DNA from: Rhodobacter flavimaris
GTDB lineage: Bacteria; Pseudomonadota; Alphaproteobacteria; Rhodobacterales; Rhodobacteraceae
DNA length: 64,000 bases
Assembly (NCBI RefSeq): GCF_021378075.1
Contig: NZ_JAJUOS010000001.1
Span: forward strand, 248,001 to 312,000
Direction: 5' to 3'
Under the pieces are notes generated by a model. That model did not search any database. It saw only the letters and a program-made list of their open reading frames with translations, and was not told where the DNA came from. A program made the translations under genes and the position numbers. Positions 17,277-24,903 of the stretch are shown piece by piece (position 1 is the first letter of the stretch; every line of letters begins with the position of its first letter).

Positions 17277-18569
17277 TCATTCAACGAGGCGGAAGTAATC
17301 CAACTCGAAGTTGTCTTCCATGCCAGTGCCACAGTAACCCGCAGAGGAGTTCGACGTGGCGTCGATGTTGCCGCCCGAGATAATCGAAGAACCATTCACG
17401 CCATTTTCGTTGGCCTCAAAGATCACGTCGCCTTTGGCAATGATCTGTCCGCCATACATCGAGAGACCAGAAGCGACCTTGAACCCACCCTTGGTCACGA
17501 TCTGGGCTCCCCCGCCCGCTGCGCATCCGTCCAGTTTGCCGATGCGAAGATTCGAGGGGGAGTAGATGCTCTGGTTGTCCGTCGAGGTATTGACCAGGAC
17601 CACGTCTTCAAGTGCGGCGCCGGAACTGAATTGCACCGGGCAATGCGCGATGATGACGACTTCCTTAAGCAGCGGGCCCTCGATGTTCACCCCGTTGCTC
17701 TTGCTGCAATAGAGGTCATAGACACGGCCAGCTTCGAAGGTGCTCGTGGGAATGTTGCTTCCAATCAGGTATTTCTTTTGCGGCTCGACGATGTAGTCCG
17801 GCAGGCGCGCGGCGGATTCGCTGGACATATCCGCGATGATCTGGTCGATGCGGGACAGAATGCGGATCTGGTAGAAGTTCTCACGCAGCGCCTCGGCCAG
17901 GCCTTCGTTCTTCTCGAACATCGAGTTCGGACCGTCGAGCAGGTCGAGGCTGGGCATCGACACGATTGTGCCGCTTTCGAATTCGTTGTTCTGGTTGATC
18001 GAGATCCCGGTGTTCGAATGCAGGCAGAAGCCGTTCGAGAACAGGTTGTTCGATTGCAGGTCCAGTTGGCCGTCGGCGATCCAGCCCTCAGTCAGGCACT
18101 TCGGGCGGTATGTCTCGGCAATGGCGTAGGTCGCCACGTCCCAATGGCTGCGGCCAATGATGCGCATCAGGTAGGTCGGAAGCTGATTGCCGCGCGACTT
18201 GAGTCGCGCCGCTGAAACGCGAACCGCGCTACGCGAGGTGATATCTGGCGTGAAGACGAGGGTATCCTCGTTCCAGCGGCCAAAGGTAACATCGGTTTCG
18301 AGTACCGAACCGGGATCCATCGTGCCAAGGTTCTTGTTCGCAATCGTCAGTGCTTTAGTGGTCGCACTTTGCGCATCCATAGTGTTGCGCATATAAAGGC
18401 CGCCAAGGGCCGCGCTGTCCGCTGTTTCCTGAAGAACCGTCCGCGCGCGATAGACGTTCGCAACGTCGAGGCCGAGGCCACCAACAACAACGAAGATCGC
18501 CATCCAGAAGATGGAAAGCATACTGATTGAGCCATCTTCTTTTTTGAGCTGCGCAATGAACCGCTGCAT
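17277..18569 (-). CDS. TadG-like Flp-pilus-type protein
   Basis: 430 residues. The N-terminus (KKEDGSISMLSIFWMAIFVVVGGLGLDVANVYRART) is the Tad/TadG domain: a short cytosolic stretch, one membrane helix and a helix that begins the exported part, followed by LQETADSAALGGLY. The rest is exported and largely beta/glycine rich, with a C-terminal repeat-like stretch (GGFKVASGLSMYGGQIIAKG) reminiscent of a beta-solenoid, and several Cys that may form disulfides. It follows the TadE-like gene after 3 bp. No tadA-tadC, rcpA or flp gene is nearby, so the pair is an orphan. Confidence 0.8.
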   Translation of the reverse strand: MQRFIAQLKKEDGSISMLSIFWMAIFVVVGGLGLDVANVYRARTVLQETADSAALGGLYMRNTMDAQSATTKALTIANKNLGTMDPGSVLETDVTFGRWNEDTLVFTPDITSRSAVRVSAARLKSRGNQLPTYLMRIIGRSHWDVATYAIAETYRPKCLTEGWIADGQLDLQSNNLFSNGFCLHSNTGISINQNNEFESGTIVSMPSLDLLDGPNSMFEKNEGLAEALRENFYQIRILSRIDQIIADMSSESAARLPDYIVEPQKKYLIGSNIPTSTFEAGRVYDLYCSKSNGVNIEGPLLKEVVIIAHCPVQFSSGAALEDVVLVNTSTDNQSIYSPSNLRIGKLDGCAAGGGAQIVTKGGFKVASGLSMYGGQIIAKGDVIFEANENGVNGSSIISGGNIDATSNSSAGYCGTGMEDNFELDYFRLVE

Positions 18570-18572
18570 TGC

Positions 18573-18971
18573 TTACATCTCCTTATATTGGAAGGCCGCC
18601 ACGGTGAGGTTTGGAGCAATGGACGAGGGCAGGACGCCAAGAACTTGAACGTTGCGGAACGGAATACTGACGGTCGTGTTGATCACGCCGTCCTCGATCT
18701 TGCTGGTCACGTTTACCGACGAGCCATAATTGACGAGGCGTGATTTGACGGTGTTCTCGGCGACCGACGTGTCCGTGATCCGACCGAGCGCGAGGGAACG
18801 GTTAACATCCTGGATCACGCCCAGAATTCTCGAATGCGTGTGGAAGACCATGGAGGCGTCGACAATCAGGCAGAGCATGTAGACAAACAGCGGCAACCAC
18901 AGGACGGCCTCAATCGAAGCCGAGCCGTCGTCACGGTGCAGGAACCTGCGGATGTTGAGGCGTCTAAACAT
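18573..18971 (-). CDS. TadE-like protein
   Basis: 132 residues from the ATG at 18969-18971; longer starts add an unlikely extension. The N-terminus has the TadE signature: a basic segment, DDGSASIEAVLWLPLFVYMLCLIVDASMVF, where the Glu in the helix is the hallmark of pseudopilins processed by TadV-like peptidases. The exported part is about 95 residues with mixed beta character. It is the upstream partner of the TadG-like gene. The 280 bp upstream to rsmB contain no gene that I can support and no clear promoter. Confidence 0.8.
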   Translation of the reverse strand: MFRRLNIRRFLHRDDGSASIEAVLWLPLFVYMLCLIVDASMVFHTHSRILGVIQDVNRSLALGRITDTSVAENTVKSRLVNYGSSVNVTSKIEDGVINTTVSIPFRNVQVLGVLPSSIAPNLTVAAFQYKEM

Positions 18972-19251
18972 GAAATCGCCTAAGGTCAGAAGGGTGGCTA
19001 TGTGCCGTCTGGTAAATTTCCCGTAAGCATGTGGCCAAAAGATGGCGGGAATTTGGGCAACAAGTGGCGTTTTCAATGGGTTGCTGTTTTTCGGGGGATT
19101 TTGGGGCTCGTGGCAGCGATATGACGGTCTCGTGACGCGATGAATGTGGCGACAATATGGCGGCGCGACGTTCGCAACCCGGCGCTCGCATGGCGTCGAA
19201 TCGCTCGACCGTTAACTCGTGTGGCGTTACGAGGGCCGCGAAGGAGATGCC

Positions 19252-20406
19252 ATGACCCCCGCTGCTCGCATTCAGGCCGCCATTGAAATTCTGGATCGGG
19301 CGCTGAGAGGTTCCCCAGCCGAGCAGGTCTTGACCAACTGGGCGCGCACCCATCGGTTCGCGGGTTCCGGAGACCGCGCGGCGATCCGCGATCATGTTTA
19401 CGTAGCCCTGCGTCGCCGCGGGACCCTGGCGCATCTTGGGGGCGGGCTTAGCGGACGCGGCCTGATGATCGGGCTGGCGCGTTCTGAAGGTATTGAACTT
19501 GATGGGATATTTACCGGAGAGCGTTTCGCCCCCGCGCCATTAACCCCGGCCGAGGCGCAAACTGTTCCGGCGGGCGAGGCCTGGCTTGACTGGCCCGCCT
19601 GGCTTCGTCCGGCGCTTGAGGAAAGCCAGGGCGCGAAGGCAGCGCCAATCGTCGTCGCCATGCAAAGCCGCGCGCCGGTATTCCTGCGCGTCAACCTTGC
19701 CAAGGGGGACTCCGCCAGCGCGATCTCGATGCTGGCCGAGGACGGGATTGTCGCGCGCAGCCATCCGCTTGCCGCCACGGCGCTGGAGGTTGTCGAGGGT
19801 GAGCGCAAGATCGGTAACAGCAGTGCCTACCGGTCTGGTGTGGTCGAATTGCAGGATGCTGCCTCGCAGGCGATTGCCTCGGTGCTGCCGATCGCTCCCG
19901 GAATGCGTGTGTTGGACTACTGTGCCGGAGGCGGCGGCAAGGCGCTTGCGCTGGCCGCACGCGCGCCGCAGGCAGCCATTTTCGCCCATGATATCGACGC
20001 CGGGCGTATGCGGGACATTCCCGCCCGGGCCGCGCGGGCTGGCGCGCGGATCGGTCTGCGGCAACCAGGCAAGCCCGGCGGTCCCTATGATCTTGTGGTG
20101 GTGGATGCACCGTGCTCAGGCTCTGGCACCTGGCGGCGAACCCCCGAGGCGAAATGGGCGCTTACGCCTGATCGCTTGCTGGAACTGACACAGATTCAAA
20201 GGGATATCTTGGCGACGGCACGCAAGCTCGTGGCACCTGGTGGGGCGTTGGCCTATATGACCTGCTCGCTGCTGGCGGATGAAAACGAGCGTCAGGTCGA
20301 GTGGTTTCTGGCGCAAACCGGTTGGACCGAAGAGGCGCGCCTTGCGCTGACCCCGCTGGATGGGGCGGATGGCTTTTTCGCCTCGGTTCTGCGCCGCGCA
20401 GATTGA
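19252..20406 (+). CDS. rsmB: 16S rRNA m5C methyltransferase (RsmB/Sun family)
   Basis: 384 residues. RsmB methylates C967 of 16S rRNA with SAM. An N-terminal NusB-like helical region is followed by a Rossmann methyltransferase domain: SAM-binding LDYCAGGGGKAL near residue 222, the catalytic-cycle Cys288 in APCSGSG and Cys338 in TCSLL. Both cysteines of the RCMT family are present. It is somewhat shorter than the E. coli protein (429), mostly in the N-terminal domain, so assignment to the family is firmer than to the exact target. Start ATG at 19252 follows AAGGAGAT. Confidence 0.85.
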   Translation: MTPAARIQAAIEILDRALRGSPAEQVLTNWARTHRFAGSGDRAAIRDHVYVALRRRGTLAHLGGGLSGRGLMIGLARSEGIELDGIFTGERFAPAPLTPAEAQTVPAGEAWLDWPAWLRPALEESQGAKAAPIVVAMQSRAPVFLRVNLAKGDSASAISMLAEDGIVARSHPLAATALEVVEGERKIGNSSAYRSGVVELQDAASQAIASVLPIAPGMRVLDYCAGGGGKALALAARAPQAAIFAHDIDAGRMRDIPARAARAGARIGLRQPGKPGGPYDLVVVDAPCSGSGTWRRTPEAKWALTPDRLLELTQIQRDILATARKLVAPGGALAYMTCSLLADENERQVEWFLAQTGWTEEARLALTPLDGADGFFASVLRRAD

Positions 20407-20442
20407 CAGATTGCACAGCTTTGGGTTGTATTCTTGGCGTCC

Positions 20443-20457
20443 TTAACAGGGCGTTAA
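20443..20457. promoter_or_regulatory. CtrA binding site (perfect TTAA-N7-TTAA)
   Basis: TTAA at 20443-20446 and TTAA at 20454-20457 are separated by exactly 7 bases, an exact match to the alphaproteobacterial CtrA consensus. The site is 46 bp upstream of the cckA start, so feedback control of cckA by CtrA is inferred. Confidence 0.75.
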
Positions 20458-20503
20458 GCGTTTTGCTGCCGAATGCGGGAAAGCGAATCTGAAAGGAAAG
20501 ACG

Positions 20504-22813
20504 TTGGCGCAGTTCGAACGCCCGCAGCAGTCCCTCTTGAAAACCGCCGAGGCGTTGGCTGCAAGCGCGCCGATCCTGCTTCTTATGAGTGTTGTGGTCG
20601 GCGTTGCGGCGTTCCGGGTCGCCGACCGCATCACGCTCACCCTGATGCTGTCGATCTCCGGCGCGTTTCTGGCGCTGGCCCTGCTTGTCACCGGTGCGCG
20701 TGTGCTCTCCATATACATGCAGGCGCAGGAGGCGCGGCGACTGGCGGATCTGGTTGCGCATGACGCGGTGGCAAGCTTTGCCACCGATCGCAGCGGCGCC
20801 GTGCAATTGCAAAACCGTGCTGCGATGGAACGCTTCGGTCCGCGCGAAAAACTGACGCTTTCGAGCGCTCTCGGAGATTTGTTTGCCGAACCGCGCGCGA
20901 TCCTGCTTCGGCTCCAGGGCAGGGCTTTCGCGCTTGGGTCGGCTCAGGAAGAGGTAGCGACCCGCAAGGGGCTGATGCGGATCTCGGTGCATTGCGCGGG
21001 CGACGAGACGCTTCTGTGGCGCATCGAGGAATACGCCGAGGCCGGAGGGGCGCGCGGCCTTGAAGTTGTGCGCTTGCCTATGATGACCGTGTCGCGAGCG
21101 GGCACGGTTTTGTTCATGAACCAACCACTGCGGCGGCTGATCGGTGCGCGGCACTCGACGGTTGAACAGATCTCCGAGGTGCCGCTGGTCGCGGGGGAGG
21201 AACGGGTGATCGCCTCCGTCAATGGGCCTCTGCGCTGCGTGATCGCCGAGGTCGATCTTGGTGCGGGACGACGCGAGATTTACCTCGTCCCGACCGCTTC
21301 GGCACGAACGGGCGGCGATCTGACGGAATTCGAAAGCCTGCCTGTCGCGCTGATGCGGCTGGACGGAGACGGGCGCATTTCCGCCGCGAACCTGGCCGCG
21401 CGCGCGCTGATCGGGGAAATCGCCGAAAGCGTACGCTTGTTCGACGTGTTCGAGGGGCTTGGCCGCCCGATCGAGGATTGGGTGCGCGACGCTATGACCG
21501 GGCGCGCCGAGCGACGCCCCGAGGTTATGCGCGTGCGCCGCGCCGAACCGGAGAAGTATTTGCAGATCACGCTTAGCCGGGTGGTCGAGAATGGACAGCC
21601 GGGTCTTGTCGGCGTGATCTCGGACGCGACGCAGCTCAAGACGCTTGAGGCGCAGTTCGTTCAGAGCCAAAAGATGCAGGCGATCGGGCAGCTCGCGGGT
21701 GGCGTTGCGCATGACTTCAATAATCTTCTGACCGCGATTTCTGGGCATTGCGATCTGCTGATGCTGCGCCACGACAAGGGGGACCCGGATTACGCGGACC
21801 TCGACCAGATCAGCCAGAACGCGAACCGTGCCGCGTCTCTGGTCGGGCAGCTGCTGGCATTCTCGCGCAAACAGACGCTGAAGCCCAAGGTGATCGACCT
21901 GCGCGACACGCTCTCTGACCTGTCGCATCTGTTGAACCGCCTCGTGGGTGAGAAGGTCACGCTGACCGTGTCGCACGATCTCGATCTGCCGCCGATCCGT
22001 GCCGACAAGCGCCAGCTGGAGCAGGTGATCATGAACCTCGTGGTCAACGCACGCGATGCGATGCCGCGGGGGGGCGAGATCCGGATCGAAACCGAGAAAT
22101 TGAAACTGTCCGAGGAACGCACTCGCGATCGCGCCTGCGTCCCCAAGGGTGATTACGTGGTTGTTCGGGTCATCGACGAGGGGATCGGGATCGCGCCGGA
22201 AAACCTCACCAAGGTGTTCGAGCCGTTCTACACGACCAAGCGGACCGGCGAGGGGACCGGGCTGGGGCTATCGACGGCATATGGGATCGTGAAGCAAACC
22301 GGCGGCTATATCTTTTGCGATTCCGTTCCGGGCGTGGGCACGACCTTCAGCCTTTACCTTCCGGCGCTTGAGTGCGGGGCGGCGGCTGTCGGGGACGTGC
22401 CACCGCCGGTCAGCGTCGCAGCGATCGAACGTGGGGCAACGGTCTTGCTGGTCGAGGACGAAGCGCCGGTGCGAGCGTTCGCCTCACGCGCCCTCAAGCT
22501 GCGCGGATATTCGGTTCTCGAGGCTGAGAGCGGCGAAGAAGCGCTTAAAATTATTGAGAACAATGACTTGCAGGTCGATGTTTTCGTAACCGATGTGATC
22601 ATGCCGGGCATGGACGGGCCAAGCTGGGTGACACAGGCGCTCGGCTCCCGACCCGACACGCCCGTCGTGTTCATGTCTGGCTATGCCGAGGATGTGTTTA
22701 CCGAGGGACGCGCGCCGATCCCCAATTCGGTCTTCTTGCCCAAGCCGTTCTCGCTGAGCGAGTTGACCGCCACCGTTCAGAACCAGATCGCAAAGTGCAT
22801 GGCGGCCGCGTGA
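20504..22813 (+). CDS. cckA: cell-cycle hybrid histidine kinase CckA
   Basis: 769 residues. CckA passes phosphate through ChpT to CtrA and reverses the flow as a phosphatase. Two N-terminal membrane helices (about 22-42 and 47-68) are followed by PAS-like regions, a HisKA domain with His403 in GGVAHDFNNLL, an ATPase domain with the N box (NLVVNARDAM) and G boxes (DEGIGI, GEGTGLGLS), and a C-terminal receiver with the phosphoacceptor Asp697 (TDVIMPGMDG). The TTG at 20504 is the probable start because GAAAGGAAAG precedes it; the next ATG is 83 bp later inside membrane helix 1. A perfect CtrA site lies upstream. Confidence 0.93.
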   Translation: MAQFERPQQSLLKTAEALAASAPILLLMSVVVGVAAFRVADRITLTLMLSISGAFLALALLVTGARVLSIYMQAQEARRLADLVAHDAVASFATDRSGAVQLQNRAAMERFGPREKLTLSSALGDLFAEPRAILLRLQGRAFALGSAQEEVATRKGLMRISVHCAGDETLLWRIEEYAEAGGARGLEVVRLPMMTVSRAGTVLFMNQPLRRLIGARHSTVEQISEVPLVAGEERVIASVNGPLRCVIAEVDLGAGRREIYLVPTASARTGGDLTEFESLPVALMRLDGDGRISAANLAARALIGEIAESVRLFDVFEGLGRPIEDWVRDAMTGRAERRPEVMRVRRAEPEKYLQITLSRVVENGQPGLVGVISDATQLKTLEAQFVQSQKMQAIGQLAGGVAHDFNNLLTAISGHCDLLMLRHDKGDPDYADLDQISQNANRAASLVGQLLAFSRKQTLKPKVIDLRDTLSDLSHLLNRLVGEKVTLTVSHDLDLPPIRADKRQLEQVIMNLVVNARDAMPRGGEIRIETEKLKLSEERTRDRACVPKGDYVVVRVIDEGIGIAPENLTKVFEPFYTTKRTGEGTGLGLSTAYGIVKQTGGYIFCDSVPGVGTTFSLYLPALECGAAAVGDVPPPVSVAAIERGATVLLVEDEAPVRAFASRALKLRGYSVLEAESGEEALKIIENNDLQVDVFVTDVIMPGMDGPSWVTQALGSRPDTPVVFMSGYAEDVFTEGRAPIPNSVFLPKPFSLSELTATVQNQIAKCMAAA

Positions 22814-22819
22814 ACGCGG

Positions 22820-23413
22820 TCAGCCGATGGCTCGGTAGAGTTCGATGTCGCGCGACATGGCGACACGTAACGCGGCTTCGGTTGCTGGCGAGAGCTTGAC
22901 ATCAGCCGCCGGGGGAACGTTCACGCGGGGCAGGGTGATCGCACAATCGAGCCGGTCTTCCAGGAACTGCACGAACTGGTCGATCGCTTCATATCGGAAG
23001 ACTTGGTCGACAAGCAGCTTGCCACTCGCATCCGTCAGGATCTCGGACTGTGTTCCGACAGCCGCATGGGCTGTCTGAGGCGCAAAAATATAGTCGCGTG
23101 CGAAGGCGTCGAAACTCAGGCCGCTCATCGGGTGCTGCGGGTCATCGTAGTCATCGCGCTGTCGGAAACGATACCATGAGCGCAGCCACTCGATGGGCTC
23201 ACGCATCAGTGCCACCGTGGTGAACTCAGCTCCGGCGCGTTCAGAGAGGCAGGGGCCGATGTGCCGATAAAAATCCACGGCGCTCATATGCTTGAGCTCT
23301 GCGGGCCGCTGCATGACAACCGAGGCCAAAGGCTCAAGCGCGGCCTCGACGGCGCTCGACCCGGCCTTTGGCGTTGCCAGGAAAACCAGCCGTTGCTCCC
23401 AAAAAATCAGCAT
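22820..23413 (-). CDS. sulfotransferase-family protein
   Basis: 197 residues from the ATG at 23411-23413, chosen because GAGGG precedes it and because the protein then opens with FWEQRLVFLATPKAGSSAVEAAL, the PAPS-binding 5'-phosphosulfate motif (TPKAGSS) of sulfotransferases. The 3'-phosphate motif (VALMREPIEWLRSWY) follows near residue 75. Such small proteins are often found in marine Rhodobacterales with unknown acceptors. It is convergent with cckA (6 bp between stops) and divergent from recA. Upstream in-frame codons up to 23839 run into recA on the other strand and are rejected. Confidence 0.75.
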   Translation of the reverse strand: MLIFWEQRLVFLATPKAGSSAVEAALEPLASVVMQRPAELKHMSAVDFYRHIGPCLSERAGAEFTTVALMREPIEWLRSWYRFRQRDDYDDPQHPMSGLSFDAFARDYIFAPQTAHAAVGTQSEILTDASGKLLVDQVFRYEAIDQFVQFLEDRLDCAITLPRVNVPPAADVKLSPATEAALRVAMSRDIELYRAIG

Positions 23414-23512
23414 TTTCCCTCGCGCGCGTTTTGCCTCCTCAATAGTGCTGCGTAAGGGTGACGTAAACGGGTCATTAACCAACATGGTGAATGATTGGCT
23501 TATAGAATCATG

Positions 23513-23541
23513 TTGAAATGTTCTTATTTTGTGCTCATACA
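23513..23541 (+). promoter_or_regulatory. recA promoter (predicted)
   Basis: TTGAAA (23513-23518), 17-bp spacer and CATACA (23536-23541) form a fair sigma-70 promoter, and the SOS box lies directly downstream at the expected start of transcription. Confidence 0.55.
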
Positions 23542-23546
23542 GGTGA

Positions 23547-23561
23547 GAACATGAGGCGAAC
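23547..23561 (+). promoter_or_regulatory. LexA box of recA (GAAC-N7-GAAC)
   Basis: GAAC at 23547-23550 and GAAC at 23558-23561 are separated by 7 bp, an exact match to the alphaproteobacterial SOS box. It overlaps the predicted start of the recA transcript, 63 bp before the recA start codon. Confidence 0.85.
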
Positions 23562-23624
23562 ATCACGCGGTTTCGGTTCGATTGCCGATCAGTCAGCGCT
23601 GTGGGATAAGAAGGGGACGAAGCA

Positions 23625-24683
23625 ATGGCGGGCCTGTTTGAGATGAACGACAAGGGTAAGGCGGACAAGCAAAAGGCGCTGGAATCGGCGCTGGCGCAGA
23701 TCGAGCGGCAGTTCGGCAAGGGCTCGATCATGAAGCTTGGGGGCGACAACCCCGCGGCGGAGATCGAGGCGACCTCGACCGGTTCGCTCGGGCTCGACAT
23801 CGCGCTTGGGATCGGTGGTCTGCCGAAGGGCCGTATCATCGAGATCTATGGCCCGGAAAGCTCGGGCAAGACGACGTTGACCCTGCATTGTATTGCGGAA
23901 GAGCAGAAGAAGGGTGGCGTTTGCGCCTTTGTCGACGCTGAGCACGCGCTTGATCCGCAATATGCGCGCAAGCTGGGTGTCAATCTGGATGAGTTGCTGA
24001 TCTCGCAGCCCGACACGGGCGAGCAGGCGCTGGAGATCGTCGATACGCTGGTGCGTTCGGGCGCGGTGAGCCTGGTGGTTGTCGACTCGGTCGCGGCGCT
24101 GACGCCGAAGGCCGAGATCGAGGGCGACATGGGCGATGCCACGGTTGGTGCTCAGGCGCGTCTGATGAGCCAGGCGATGCGCAAGCTGACCGCCTCGATC
24201 GGCCGCTCGAACTGCATGGTGATCTTCATCAACCAGATCCGCATGAAGATCGGCGTGATGTTCGGCAACCCCGAGACGACCTCGGGCGGCAATGCGCTCA
24301 AGTTCTACGCCTCGGTGCGCCTTGATATTCGTCGGATCGGCGCGATCAAGGACCGTGACGAGGTGGTCGGCAACCAGACCCGCGTCAAGGTCGTCAAGAA
24401 CAAGGTGGCACCGCCCTTCCGGCAGGTCGAGTTCGACATCATGTATGGCGAGGGGATTTCCAAGGTTGGCGAGTTGATCGATCTGGGCGTTAAGGCCGGC
24501 GTGGTCGAGAAATCGGGTGCCTGGTATTCCTATGGCGATGAGCGCATCGGTCAGGGGCGTGAGAACGCCAAGCAGTTCCTGCGCGACCATCCCGATATCG
24601 CCTACGAGATCGAGGACAAGATCCGTGCGAGCCATGGTCTCGACTTCGGAAGCACTGACGAAGATGCGGTGACCGAAGACTGA
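23625..24683 (+). CDS. recA: recombinase RecA
   Basis: 352 residues. RecA forms filaments on single-stranded DNA, drives strand exchange and triggers LexA self-cleavage. The Walker A motif GPESSGKT is at residues 76-83 and DNA-binding loops are intact ([19 protein letters not shown], then [14 protein letters not shown]). The ATG at 23625 gives a normal length. A LexA box and sigma-70 promoter precede it, and a terminator follows at 24708-24740, so it is transcribed alone. Confidence 0.98.
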   Translation: MAGLFEMNDKGKADKQKALESALAQIERQFGKGSIMKLGGDNPAAEIEATSTGSLGLDIALGIGGLPKGRIIEIYGPESSGKTTLTLHCIAEEQKKGGVCAFVDAEHALDPQYARKLGVNLDELLISQPDTGEQALEIVDTLVRSGAVSLVVVDSVAALTPKAEIEGDMGDATVGAQARLMSQAMRKLTASIGRSNCMVIFINQIRMKIGVMFGNPETTSGGNALKFYASVRLDIRRIGAIKDRDEVVGNQTRVKVVKNKVAPPFRQVEFDIMYGEGISKVGELIDLGVKAGVVEKSGAWYSYGDERIGQGRENAKQFLRDHPDIAYEIEDKIRASHGLDFGSTDEDAVTED

Positions 24684-24707
24684 TTTTCTCGACGTGTTGC
24701 AAGAATT

Positions 24708-24740
24708 GGGTCGTGCCGCGAGGCTCGGCCCTTTTCTTTT
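24708..24740 (+). terminator. terminator of recA
   Basis: A GGGTCGTGCC/GGCTCGGCCC stem (24708-24731) with a GCGA loop is followed by TTTTCTTTT, 24 bp after the recA stop codon. Confidence 0.82.
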
Positions 24741-24903
24741 CGGAAGGGTGCGAAATTAGGCGTCGGCAGAGTCTCTTCCGCGCGCGTTGAATGGTTCGGT
24801 GTTTCGGATCTGTCGAGCTTATTGGCGATCTGCTGTTTGCCTTGCTGGACAGGGGGCAGGGCGCGGGTTAAACGGGGAAAAATCCCTATGAGGCGCCGAA
24901 GAC

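Noticed and set aside
20162..21976. Minus-strand frame of 604 codons opposite rsmB and cckA
   Set aside because: Antisense shadow; product has no domain and extreme Arg/His/Gln content.
23464..23478. TAAA-N7-TTAA upstream of recA as a CtrA site
   Set aside because: One mismatch in an AT-rich gap and no functional reason; the LexA box explains the control better.
23414..23839. N-terminal extension of the sulfotransferase up to 23839
   Set aside because: It would overlap recA in antisense and lacks a start signal, whereas the ATG at 23413 has GAGGG and directly begins the PAPS motif.
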